Shown here: in pieces, positions 35,041-43,023 of the stretch
How the letters are laid out: each line of letters begins with the position of its first letter
Numbering within the stretch: the stretch's first letter is position 1
NCBI RefSeq assembly: GCF_003097355.1
Contig: NZ_PYUI01000029.1
Coordinates: 1 to 47,454, forward strand
DNA: 47,454 nt
From: Arthrobacter sp. H-02-3
Lineage (GTDB): Bacteria; Actinomycetota; Actinomycetes; Actinomycetales; Micrococcaceae
Reading direction: 5' to 3'
Made by a program: the position numbers and the translations under genes
The notes under the pieces: generated by a model
Databases searched by the model: none
Seen by the model: only the letters and a program-made list of their open reading frames with translations
What the model was told of the DNA's origin: nothing

Positions 35041-35179
35041 CGCCCGTGACCGGTTTGCGACTACGTCGCTGCAGTTCAGGGTGCAGGATTGACGGCGTAA
35101 CCTCACGGGGTCACCAATGAGGGCAACGGTGCCCGGGCGACGCGCGGACCCTTTGCTTCGCACCAGGTGAGGACCGCGT

Positions 35180-37008
35180 TCAGCGGGCGAAGTACGCTCC
35201 GCTGGTCTGGGTGACGGTCGTATAGCCGAGCCGTGAGCCTGTGACCTCGACGGTGATCCTCTTGTCCCGGTCGGCCGTCCGGACCTTGTACGTCGAAGAC
35301 GTGGCCCCGGAGATCGGGACGCCGTTGCGCAGCCAGCGATACTTGAACGAGGTACCTTGAGTCCAGGCGCCGGGCCTCGCGGTTAGGACTTTCCCAACCT
35401 TGACGGTGCCTGAAATCGTCGGCTTGGCAGCCTTCAGGAACGCCGGCGCAACACTCCCCGCCCCGACTGTCTCTGTTTTAAGGACTCTGCCGTTGAGCGT
35501 GACCGTGTGGCTGACGGATATGCGCTTGCCGACATCCTCAGCCCGCAGGTGGTAGGAACCACCGGTTGCGCCCTTGACGGGCACGTCGTCGCGCAGCCAC
35601 TGCCAAGTCCCGCTCAGGCCCGCAGGATAGTCGGACCATTCACCGCCGGACACCTCAACTATCAGCCCCATTCTCAGGACCCCGTTGATGGAAGGGCTCT
35701 TCGTTTGGTACGGGTCAGCTGCGGTCACGGGCTTCTGCGCAGTAACTTTCACCCGGCTGGTGGCGTAGCCGGGTGCGGAGACGGTCACGAGGACGGTGAT
35801 AGTCGAGCCGACGTGGGTGTTGTTTGGGACGAACGAATCGCCGCCGGACGAGACCTTCCCGTCCGGGGACAGCCAGTCGTAAGTGATCGTCAGGTTCTCG
35901 GCCGGTTCGGACCAGGTGCCGGCCGTCACCGTCATGAGAGAGCCGGTCACGGAGTTACCTGTCAGGACCGGCCTGGCGACGTTCGTCAGCTGCTTCAGCT
36001 CGACGTCCGCGGGGACCGGCACTGCCGCCGGCACTGCGATCGGACGGGAGTAGGCGTCGTACCTCGAAGTGTCGGTCATCAGGACCAGGGTGTGTCCCTG
36101 ATCCTCGGCGGTGATGGTGTAGGTCAGCCCCGTGGCCCCGTCGATCTCGGCGCCGTCACGCAGCCACTTGTAGTGGTGGGCATAGGCGGTCTCGCCGCCG
36201 GGGATGTGTACCTGCCACGGAGCGGTGTCTTTGCCGGTCAGGACGTCCCCGAGCCAGTGCCGCCCGCGACTATGGCGCCGGGGGTCGCGTTTTCGGGATA
36301 GACAGCCGCTGGCGTTGAGGTGCTGGTGGCCGGGTCGTACCCGGGAGCGTAGGCGGTGACCCTGACGCTGAGCGCCGCCGGAGGGGCCCAAGCCGTGGTG
36401 TCGAACGTTTTGCCGGTGGCCCCGGGTATCGGCTCGCGGTCACGCAGCCATTGGTACAGGTACAGGCGGCCCTTGGGGCCCAAGGAGAGAGGCTCGGCCA
36501 TCACGAAGTTCGTGGTGCTTTTGGTTGTGACCTTCACCTGCAGGATCTGGATGGTGGGGACGGCGCCGGCGGCGGCCGTGACCGGCGCGGACTTGGCGGA
36601 CTGCACTGTGGTTTTGGCATAGTCCGGTGCTGTCGCCGTGGTCTCGACCCGAATGCCCTTGCCTAGATCCGACCGGGTGAGGGTGTACGTGGTGCCGGTG
36701 GCGCCGAGGATCGGCACGTCGTTGCGCAGCCACTGGTGCGTGAGCATTGCGCCCCAGGGGTCCACGGGGCCGTCGATCGCGGTGAGCGTGTTGCCAACGA
36801 GCAGGGCGCCGCCGATAGTGGGCCCGGGGACGGTGACGGCGCTGTTGACCAGCACGGGGTAATGGCGCCCGTCCGGGGCCAGACAGATCTTGACCGAATC
36901 AACCAGCGGGCTGCAGGGATCAGTTGCTGCCTGCGCCGGAACCGCGAGCCCGGCCAGCAGAGCGGTGAGTGCCCCGGCGGCGGCGAGACGGATGGCTTTG
37001 TTGTTCAA
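35180..37008 (-). pseudogene. Ig-like repeat protein, copy B, frameshifted
   Basis: From the TTG at 37008 (GGGGGAACAATTG) the first frame gives a signal peptide and repeats (THQWLRNDVPILGATGTTY, YQWLRDREPIPGATGK) and stops at 36238 after GGTGSGTS. The other frame takes over at LGDVLTGKDTAPWQ and runs through four more repeats to 35180. Alignment with copy A (TGNTGLGDVLTAVDE) places a one-base loss at about 36250-36262. Apart from that the reading is well preserved, so it is a fresh mutation, a phase-type change or a sequencing error. Confidence 0.8.
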
Positions 37009-37060
37009 TTGTTCCCCCAATAGTCTTCGGGCCGGTCCCCCGGGCCCTTCAGTTGATAGT
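37009..37060 (-). promoter_or_regulatory. conserved leader with hairpin, copy B
   Basis: Read on the minus strand: ACTATCAACTGA, GGGCC-CGGGGGACC-GGCCC hairpin, GAAGACTA and TTGGGGGAACAA before TTG. Nearly identical to copy A in the hairpin. Confidence 0.55.
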
Positions 37061-37154
37061 CGTGTGCCCCGAGCCCTTCCGGAAACATGAACACCAGCGA
37101 GCAGAAGACGGTCTGGTGATGCCATTCTCGTTGGCCCCTCACCCGGTGAGACGG

Positions 37155-38993
37155 TCAGCGGGCGAGGAGCGCGAAGCTGCCGCGGGCCGCCGTCTTGTAG
37201 CCGGCCTGGGTGCCCGTGACACGGACGGTGAGCCTCTTGCCCTTGTCGGCCGTCCGGACCTTGTACGTTGAGGCCGTGGCGTTGGAGATCGGTATGCCGT
37301 TGCGCAGCCACTGGTAGGTGAAGACGGTCCCCTTCGTCCAGGCGCCGTGCTTCGCCCTCAGGACCGAGCCGGCTTTGGGTGTTCCCGTCACCGTCGGCAT
37401 GGCCGTGGCCAGTTTCCTCAAGGGAACCGGCCGTAACGCGGTGACCGTCTGCGTCCGGAAGATCCTGCCCTTGTATGCGGTGGACACGGCCACGGAAAGC
37501 GTCTGTCCCGCGTCGGCGCCCACCGGGGTGTACGCCTGGCCCGTTGCTCCGCGGATGGGCGTGCCGGCGCGCAGCCACTGGTAGGTGTTCTTCAGGTCCT
37601 GGTCGTCGATTCTGCTGTCGAAAAACGGGTCGTAGACCTTGAACGGCACACCGATGACAGGGTAGCTGGCGAACCAGGCACCGTGTACCAGTTCCGGGTC
37701 GGGCTCAGCCACACGGGACGGGGCCGTCACGGTCACCTTGGTCGTCTGGTAGCCCGGGGCGGACGCCGCGACCGTGACGCTGAGCGTCCTGCCGAGCAGG
37801 CCGACGTCGGGCGTGTAGGTGGCCTTGTCGGAGTCGCGGAGCAGCTGCCCGTTGACGGACCACCGGTAGGAGATCGTCAGCTGGTCGTTGGGCACGGACC
37901 AGGTGCCGGGCGTGACACTGACCGGCTTGTTCATCCGGGCTTCCCCGTCCAGGACGGGCAGCGAAACGTTGGTCAGCGGCAGCTGCTCCGCCGGGGCCCC
38001 GGGCACCTGGAGCTGACGCGTGTAGGTGATCCCGGGGTTATCCCACGTCGGGGTGGTGCTGGTCCGCATCACCAGGACTGAGCCCCGGTCCGTGTCCGTG
38101 ACCGTGTAGGTGTTCGTGGTCGCCCCGGTGATCTCGATGCCGTCGCGCAGCCATTGCAGCGTCGTTCCGCTGTCTTCGGTCACCGGCTGCCCGGCGGTGA
38201 GCACCTGGCCCGGTTCGGGCGTTCCGGCAATCGGTGCGCCCTGCGGCCAGGCACCACCCACCGACGTCGCGAACGAGGTCAGGGTGACCGGTTCGTATCC
38301 GGGCGCGTAACCTGTCACGGCCACACGGATCCGCTTGCCCCCGTCGGCGCTGGTGTTGCGGTGGCTGACGCCCGTGTCGCCGGGAATCGGGACCCCGTCG
38401 CGGGTCCACTGATACGCGAACAGGATGCCGGGCGTGATCCAGGTGTAGGTCTTGGCGTAGAGGTAGCCGTACATGCCCCCGACGCCGGTGATCGAGACCC
38501 TGGACGGAGGGGTGACCGTGGGCAGTGAATCGTCGCCGGCGGCGGTCACCGGGGCTGACGTGGCGGATTCTACGGTCGACGCCGCGTAGCCGGCTGCTGT
38601 GGCGGTCGTCTGGACCCGGATGCCGTTTCCGATGTCCGCCGCGGTCAGCTTGTAGGTGGTGCCGTTGGCGCCGGGGACGGGGACACCGTTGCGCAGCCAC
38701 TGGTGCGTGAGCGTCGCATCGGCCGGATTCCACGCGCCGTCGTAAACGGTCAGGCTGTTGCCGTCGACAAGGGCGCCGCCGATGCCCGGGGGCGGGCCGG
38801 TCAGGTCCTTGTTGACGGACATCTGGTAGATCCAGCCGTCCAACGCGGTGCAGGGTTTGATCGAATTGGCGACCGGGCCGCAGGCATCGTAAGGGGACGA
38901 CGGCGTCGATGCTGCGTGCGCCGGCATGGCGAGACCGGCCAGCGAGAGCGCGGTGACGGCGCCGGCGGCGGCGAAGCGGATGGCTTTGTTCAA
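37155..38993 (-). CDS. exported protein of Ig-like repeats, second family, copy C
   Basis: The 612-residue product has TTG start after TGGGGGAACAA, a signal peptide ending AHA, an N-terminal Cys pair (DACGPVANSIKPC) and about six Ig-like repeats (THQWLRNGVPVPGANGTTY, FAYQWTRDGVPIPGDTG, TYQWLRAGTPIRGATGQ, TYQWLRNGIPISNATAS). Same architecture and similar length as copy A. No cell-wall anchor. Likely a secreted or loosely held adhesin-like protein; role unknown. Confidence 0.83.
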   Translation of the reverse strand: MNKAIRFAAAGAVTALSLAGLAMPAHAASTPSSPYDACGPVANSIKPCTALDGWIYQMSVNKDLTGPPPGIGGALVDGNSLTVYDGAWNPADATLTHQWLRNGVPVPGANGTTYKLTAADIGNGIRVQTTATAAGYAASTVESATSAPVTAAGDDSLPTVTPPSRVSITGVGGMYGYLYAKTYTWITPGILFAYQWTRDGVPIPGDTGVSHRNTSADGGKRIRVAVTGYAPGYEPVTLTSFATSVGGAWPQGAPIAGTPEPGQVLTAGQPVTEDSGTTLQWLRDGIEITGATTNTYTVTDTDRGSVLVMRTSTTPTWDNPGITYTRQLQVPGAPAEQLPLTNVSLPVLDGEARMNKPVSVTPGTWSVPNDQLTISYRWSVNGQLLRDSDKATYTPDVGLLGRTLSVTVAASAPGYQTTKVTVTAPSRVAEPDPELVHGAWFASYPVIGVPFKVYDPFFDSRIDDQDLKNTYQWLRAGTPIRGATGQAYTPVGADAGQTLSVAVSTAYKGRIFRTQTVTALRPVPLRKLATAMPTVTGTPKAGSVLRAKHGAWTKGTVFTYQWLRNGIPISNATASTYKVRTADKGKRLTVRVTGTQAGYKTAARGSFALLAR

Positions 38994-39048
38994 TTGTTCC
39001 CCCAGGTCTTTGGGCCGGTTCCCTGGCCCCTGCTGATGATGCTACTGC
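38994..39048 (-). promoter_or_regulatory. conserved leader with hairpin, copy C
   Basis: Read on the minus strand: ATCATCAGCA, then GGGCC-AGGGAACC-GGCCC, AAAGACC and TGGGGGAACAA before TTG. The loop differs from copies A and B but the GGGCC/GGCCC stem is kept. Confidence 0.5.
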
Positions 39049-39081
39049 CCACCGGGCACTTCGTCGTTATGTTTCCGCAGG

Positions 39082-39357
39082 TCAGGGCGCTGGAATGGGT
39101 GTGTAGCGTTCCACCGACCACAGGTCCGCGGCTAACGCGGCAGGAATCCAGGACCCGTGGTGCACCTCCCCGCCGGGGGTCACGCTGGTGACCCGCCAGA
39201 GGCTCGTGTCGGAGAGCACGGCAATGATCCGTTCACCGCGTGCATTCACGTACTGCAGGGCGGTGCCGGGGCTCTCGGGCAGGTCGACCTGGGACCAGCC
39301 GGCCTCCGGCACTTTAACGGTCGGTTCCTCGAGGGCTGTCTGCGGCATGACCATCAT
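39082..39357 (-). CDS. small hypothetical protein
   Basis: The 91-residue product, from the ATG at 39357, is soluble-looking with beta-type segments (TALQYVNARGERIIAVLSD, TSLWRVTSVTPGGEVHHG). No family recognised. Its ATG overlaps the TGA of the membrane protein gene upstream (ATGA), so the pair is one operon. Confidence 0.6.
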   Translation of the reverse strand: MMVMPQTALEEPTVKVPEAGWSQVDLPESPGTALQYVNARGERIIAVLSDTSLWRVTSVTPGGEVHHGSWIPAALAADLWSVERYTPIPAP

Positions 39358-39836
39358 TTCTTCGGTTTGGGGGCAGGGGCAGTATGGGCCGGCGCAGGCG
39401 CCGGGGTGTAGATGCCGGTGTCGCGGTGCTGCGGGCTGACGGCCGCGCACAGCATGAACAGCAGGACGGAGACTCCGATGGCGGCGGCGATCAGCTTCCA
39501 GGAGGACAGGCGGGCCCAGGACCCCCGGCCGGTGGTGATCGTGTACAGGGCGGTCAGCAGGATGAAGACCGCCACGGCGAACAATCCGGTCCCGAATCCG
39601 CCGATGATGCAGGACGCCCAGGAGGCTGGTCTCATCACGTTGGGCGGTCTGGCCGTCGGCGCTGCCCCGGCCAGCTCTTCGACCTGCCCGGTCGGGCAGC
39701 ACGGGAATTCCCTGGGCGGACCGGCAGGCTGGTGCGCCGATAACCCCAGTCGCGGCGGAACCGGCGGCGACGGCACCATCAGCGGAGGCGGCAGCACCAA
39801 GCCCTCGTCTCCGCCCGCGGGCCCCACCCCGCCCAA
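39354..39836 (-). CDS. Pro-rich two-helix membrane protein
   Basis: Up to 160 residues from a TTG at 39836, or shorter from an ATG at 39779. A Pro-rich N-terminus is followed by two hydrophobic helices (GTGLFAVAVFILLTALYTI and LIAAAIGVSVLLFMLCAAV) and a Pro/Ala tail ending in KPKK. No family recognised. It is translationally coupled to the 91-residue protein. Confidence 0.6.
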   Translation of the reverse strand: MGGVGPAGGDEGLVLPPPLMVPSPPVPPRLGLSAHQPAGPPREFPCCPTGQVEELAGAAPTARPPNVMRPASWASCIIGGFGTGLFAVAVFILLTALYTITTGRGSWARLSSWKLIAAAIGVSVLLFMLCAAVSPQHRDTGIYTPAPAPAHTAPAPKPKK

Positions 39837-40202
39837 GGTGACACTGCCGCCCGCACCGGTCTATGCTCCTGCCCCGGTTTCATTGCTCTTCGATGCTCAC
39901 GCCATCCTTGGTGCGGTCATCTGATGCCCTTGGCCCCATATCGTGCCACGACCCCGTCCCGCTTGATGCCGACCATATCCCGGACGAAATAGAGCTGTAT
40001 CAGCGAATGTACCCAGCTCCCCCGGCAGTTCATCCTGCCCCGTGAATACGTCGACGTTTTCCCACATGGCCCAACATCTTGGCAAAGGAAGAGCCGGGAA
40101 GTCATGACTTCCCGGCTCCCGCTAAGGGACACCGCCGTTGGGGGAAGCAATAGTAGTAGTCGGGTCCCTAGGAAGACGTCCGCGTTGTGCGGATGTCCAA
40201 GA
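39837..40202. other. 366-bp stretch with a perfect palindrome, no gene
   Basis: No confident gene. It contains the 28-bp perfect palindrome at 40091-40118. A TTGGGGGAAGCAATAG at about 40138 on the plus strand resembles the GGGGGA boxes seen before other island genes. Confidence 0.4.
40091..40118. terminator. 28-bp perfect palindrome, possible terminator
   Basis: The arms GAGCCGGGAAGTCA and TGACTTCCCGGCTC are exact inverses without a spacer. As RNA this is a 12-13 bp GC-rich hairpin. On the minus strand it is followed by TTCCTTTG, which gives it some terminator character; it could also be a dyad operator. Confidence 0.45.
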
Positions 40203-40790
40203 ATGGTTCTTCAAGCCACGGACGTTGTCGCGGTGCTTGCGAACATCAACGTCGCAACCGGCATGCCCCGCTACTCAGTCCTGACTTGGCTCATTCGCTT
40301 AGTGCGTGAATTCTTGGTCGCGGACGGCGTCGAGGATGGCTTGCTGCTTGGCTGTGATGGCGGGGGCGAAAAGGATCAGGTGACAGCCTCTGATTGGGCC
40401 GCCGAGCTTGCTGATTCGTTAGCCCACCGTGGCCATGGACTGGCACAGATCACGGTAGCGAGCTACAAAGTCACTGCAGGACGGGATGCACTGATCGAAA
40501 CAGCCAAAAATGTCGCACTTGTGGCAAGTTGGTCAGTCTATGAGCTCTCAGCGATCAATGTAAGCCCGGACCCTTTGATTCTGCCGGAGGCTGGCTTGAT
40601 TGTTCTTCACGACATAGACACGCCCCTTCCAGGGGCTGTTCCCGTACTCGTGGGAGCCTTCCAGCACCTTATCCAGCGCGATCTTCCCGTTGCGCTGCTC
40701 GTGATCGGAACTGTCAGGGGAATCAGGGCTCTACGCGGACATCCGGCAATGGGCTTCCTCAGCCGCGCTGAGTCTGTGACCCTATCCTGA
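40203..40790 (+). pseudogene. truncated AAA-ATPase-like protein
   Basis: From an ATG at 40203 the product would be 195 residues. The C-terminal half resembles actinobacterial AAA ATPases: hydrophobic strand and Asp (GLIVLHDID) where Walker B belongs, then VLVGAFQHLIQRDLPVALLV and a final GFLSRAESVTLS. The Walker A loop is absent and Walker B lacks its Glu, so it is truncated and inactive as an ATPase. ATPases of this sort accompany DDE transposases of the IS21 and Tn7-like groups, and it lies near the island's right end; that link is inference. Confidence 0.45.
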
Positions 40791-40910
40791 GCCCTCCACG
40801 AGGAGTCTGGGCTGGTAAAGGCAGCCGATGAAGCGGTCGGCGCGATGCTCGATGAATGCTGGCAGTCTCAAGCCGCTCAGCCCTCGAGGACCTGGCATTA
40901 ATATGAGACG

Positions 40911-40944
40911 TAACAGCCTGTATCACTAGTGATACAGGCTGTTA
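40911..40944. promoter_or_regulatory. 34-bp perfect palindrome, probable operator
   Basis: The half-site TAACAGCCTGTATCACT is followed at once by its exact inverse. The AT-rich centre TATCACTAGTGATA and the lack of a loop favour a protein-binding dyad over a terminator. It lies 50 bp upstream of the metallophosphoesterase relic. Confidence 0.6.
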
Positions 40945-40995
40945 GTAGAGTTGCATACCGCAAAGAAATCGAAAGGCGTTTAGATGGCCGTTTAA

Positions 40996-41370
40996 GTGCT
41001 AAGGCAGTCCGGGACAACGCCAAACGAACCGAACTTGTTCCCCCAAGTCCCCGTTCCAACAGTCGGCATCCATGAGCCCTTGGCAATCGCAGGAGACTGG
41101 CACGGCGACTTGGGCTGGGCGATAACCGCAATCCAGTCGGCCGCCCGTGAAAGCGTCAGCACGATATTGCACGTCGGCGACTTCGGCTTGGACTGGCCAG
41201 GCGCTAGACGAGGACGCTACGAAGCCAAATTGAACAAGTAGCGTCTCAACTTAGGGATCATGCTGATCGTGTCGGGCGGCAATCACGACAACCAAGTGCT
41301 GCCAGAAGAAGTAGCATCCGGACGCGATGGTGGTGTCAATCGAGTCCATGAGGCCGACAGACGGAACTAG
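40996..41370 (+). pseudogene. truncated metallophosphoesterase with in-frame TAG
   Basis: From a GTG at 40996 the frame reads HEPLAIAGDWHGDLGWAITA, then ILHVGDFGLDWPGARRG, TAG at 41239-41241, and in the same frame LNLGIMLIVSGGNHDN, ending at 41370. The metal-ligand blocks GDWHG, GDFG and GNHD of the calcineurin-like phosphoesterase fold are all there, but the stop and the missing C-terminal half make it a relic. Confidence 0.8.
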
Positions 41371-41589
41371 CGTTCTGTTGATCCAACTGGGCCCAAATTA
41401 ACAATTGTTAGAGTGCGGAAAATTTAGAAGCGGATTTGTTAACCTGCAACCGTGCTTGACAACACAAATACATAGATGAGCTAGGCCAGCGGGACCATCA
41501 GCAGCAAAGACAGAACGGTGAATTCGACCACCGCGCTCCCCCCGCTCGGAGCCGTTGTCCCCGATGGCATCGTCAGGGCCGGATGGCGG

Positions 41590-41675
41590 GTTGCCCTCGG
41601 TGGAAGACTTCTGACTAGACGAGGAGTGCATCCACATAGAGCGGGAGGGGTCTTCCACTTAGGCGTCATCTCACA
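41590..41675 (-). repeat. transposon-end-like unit 4 (innermost)
   Basis: On the minus strand the unit starts TGTGAGATGACGCCTAAG and carries TGGAAGA at position 19. Some 22 of its first 25 bases match the outermost end at 41954, in the same orientation. The inner limit is uncertain. Confidence 0.6.
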
Positions 41676-41766
41676 TGAGAGCCCGAATCGGACCAAGTTG
41701 GACCGAGGTCAAGTTGACCAGGGTCCAACTTGGTCCGAAAGAAATCAACCAGCCCCGAATCTCACA
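41676..41766 (-). repeat. transposon-end-like unit 3, TTGGACC words
   Basis: Starts TGTGAGATTCGGGGCTGG on the minus strand, has TTGATTT at position 19, TTGGACC at 39 and TTGACC at 55. It includes the inverted repeat 41689-41704/41722-41737 (CGGACCAAGTTGGACC and its inverse). Confidence 0.6.
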
Positions 41767-41860
41767 AACACAGTTGGCCAGCTGTATGAAACAGTTGGCC
41801 AACTACTGTGAAACGTGGCCATCTAAGTTGGGAAATGGCCAAGTACCGTGGAACCTCACA
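41767..41860 (-). repeat. transposon-end-like unit 2, TTGGCCA words
   Basis: Starts TGTGAGGTTCCACGGTAC on the minus strand, followed by TTGGCCA at position 19, ATGGCCA at 39, TTGGCCA at 59 and CTGGCCA at 80. The regular 20-bp spacing places the words on one face of the helix. Confidence 0.65.
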
Positions 41861-41954
41861 CCGCTTTAGTGGCAGCTACTTGGAAGACTTCCAACTGGAC
41901 GATGCGTTTCTTCCAAATAGGGTGCCATTCTTCCAATTAGGTCGACATCTCACA
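41861..41954 (-). repeat. island right end, unit 1, TTGGAAG words
   Basis: Starts TGTGAGATGTCGACCTAA on the minus strand with TTGGAAG at positions 19, 39 and 61, the last followed by an inverse copy. Its first 27 bases match the left end at 15403 (24 of 27). It ends one TSD away from the nrdF stop codon. Confidence 0.72.
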
Positions 41955-41959
41955 CCGAC
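41955..41959 (+). repeat. right target-site duplication CCGAC
   Basis: Exact copy of 15398-15402, lying between the right terminus of the island and the nrdF stop codon (41960-41962). Confidence 0.75.
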
Positions 41960-42934
41960 CTAGAAGTCCCAGTCCTCATCCTCAGTATTGACAGCCTTGC
42001 CAATCACATAAGACGAACCCGAACCCGAGAAGAAGTCGTGGTTCTCGTCCGCGTTAGGCGACAGGGCCGACAGGATGGCCGGGTTCACGTCGGTGACGGA
42101 AGCCGGGAACATGGCCTCGTAGCCCAGGTTCATGAGCGCCTTGTTGGCGTTGTAGTGCAGGAACTTCTTGACGTCCTCGGCCAGGCCGACGGAATCGTAG
42201 AGGTCGTGCGTGTACTGGACTTCGTTCTCGTACAGCTCGAAGAGCAGTTCGAAGGTGTAGTCCTTGATCTCCTGCCGGCGCTCCTCGGAGACCTTCTCCA
42301 GGCCCTTCTGGAACTTGTAGCCGATGTAGTAGCCGTGCACGGCCTCGTCGCGGATGATGAGGCGGATGAGGTCGGCCGTGTTCGTCAGCTTGGCCCGCGA
42401 GGACCAGTACATCGGCAGGTAGAAGCCCGAGTAGAACAGGAAGCTCTCCAGCAGCGTCGAGGCCACCTTGCGCTTCAGGGGGTCGTCGCCCTGGTAGTAG
42501 TCCATGACGATCTGGGCCTTCTTCTGAAGGTTCTCGTTCTCGGTGGACCAGCGGAATGCCTCGTCGATCTCCTTGGTGGAGGCCAGCGTGGAGAAGATGG
42601 AGGAGTAGCTCTTGGCGTGCACGGACTCCATGAACGCGATGTTCGTGTAGACAGCCTCTTCGTGCGGGGTGAGGGCGTCCGGAATCAGGGAGACGGCGCC
42701 GACGGTGCCCTGGATGGTGTCCAGCAGGGTCAGGCCCGTGAACACGCGCATGGTGAGCTGCTGCTCGTCCGGGGTGAGCGTCGCCCACGACTGGATGTCG
42801 TTGGACAGCGGCACCTTCTCCGGGAGCCAGAAGTTGTTGACCAGGCGGTTCCAGACATCCACGTCCTTGTCGTCCTGGATGCGGTTCCAGTTGATCGCCT
42901 CGACGTGGCTAAGCAGCTTGACCTTTTCGGTCAT
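41960..42934 (-). CDS. nrdF: class Ib ribonucleotide reductase, beta subunit
   Basis: The 324-residue NrdF carries the dimetal site and tyrosyl radical that start reduction of ribonucleoside diphosphates. Ligands visible by position are D72 (LLDTIQG), E103 and H106 (FMESVHAKSY), with the radical tyrosine Y110 at the end of that motif; a second ligand set lies in RLIIRDEAVHGYY. The protein is full length and ends in the acidic DEDWDF tail that docks to NrdE. The ATG follows AGGGGATGAC. It is last in the nrdHIEF series, 89 bp after nrdE; the island starts immediately downstream of its stop. Confidence 0.98.
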   Translation of the reverse strand: MTEKVKLLSHVEAINWNRIQDDKDVDVWNRLVNNFWLPEKVPLSNDIQSWATLTPDEQQLTMRVFTGLTLLDTIQGTVGAVSLIPDALTPHEEAVYTNIAFMESVHAKSYSSIFSTLASTKEIDEAFRWSTENENLQKKAQIVMDYYQGDDPLKRKVASTLLESFLFYSGFYLPMYWSSRAKLTNTADLIRLIIRDEAVHGYYIGYKFQKGLEKVSEERRQEIKDYTFELLFELYENEVQYTHDLYDSVGLAEDVKKFLHYNANKALMNLGYEAMFPASVTDVNPAILSALSPNADENHDFFSGSGSSYVIGKAVNTEDEDWDF

Positions 42935-43023
42935 GTCATCCCCTAAAGGTTGGGTTCTTCGTTAAGTTAAGCGTACGACGGCGGGCGGGCGCCCGCCGTC
43001 GCACAGTCACGATTGAGTTGAAG

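Larger units (their letters stand above)
15403..41954. mobile_element. 26.55-kb transposon-type genomic island
   Basis: The left end (plus strand from 15403) and right end (minus strand from 41954) both begin TGTGAGATGT and continue to TTGGAAGAA at positions 19-27, with 24 of 27 bases identical. Flanks carry the perfect 5-bp direct repeat CCGAC. The right insertion point is immediately after the nrdF stop codon, so nrdF was not damaged. Cargo includes a peptide/LuxR/TPR module, Ig-like surface proteins, an Xre-RES toxin-antitoxin pair and GIY-YIG proteins. No intact transposase was found; the truncated AAA-ATPase at 40203 could be a relic of a transposition ATPase. The boundary evidence is direct, the mechanism inferred. 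Confidence 0.72.

Noticed and set aside
41689..41860. The TTGGCCA/TTGGACC repeats looked at first like a small CRISPR or iteron array
   Set aside because: Words are only 7 bp and about 20 bp apart, with no constant repeat-spacer structure and no cas or replication gene; the TGTGAG heads explain them better as transposon ends.
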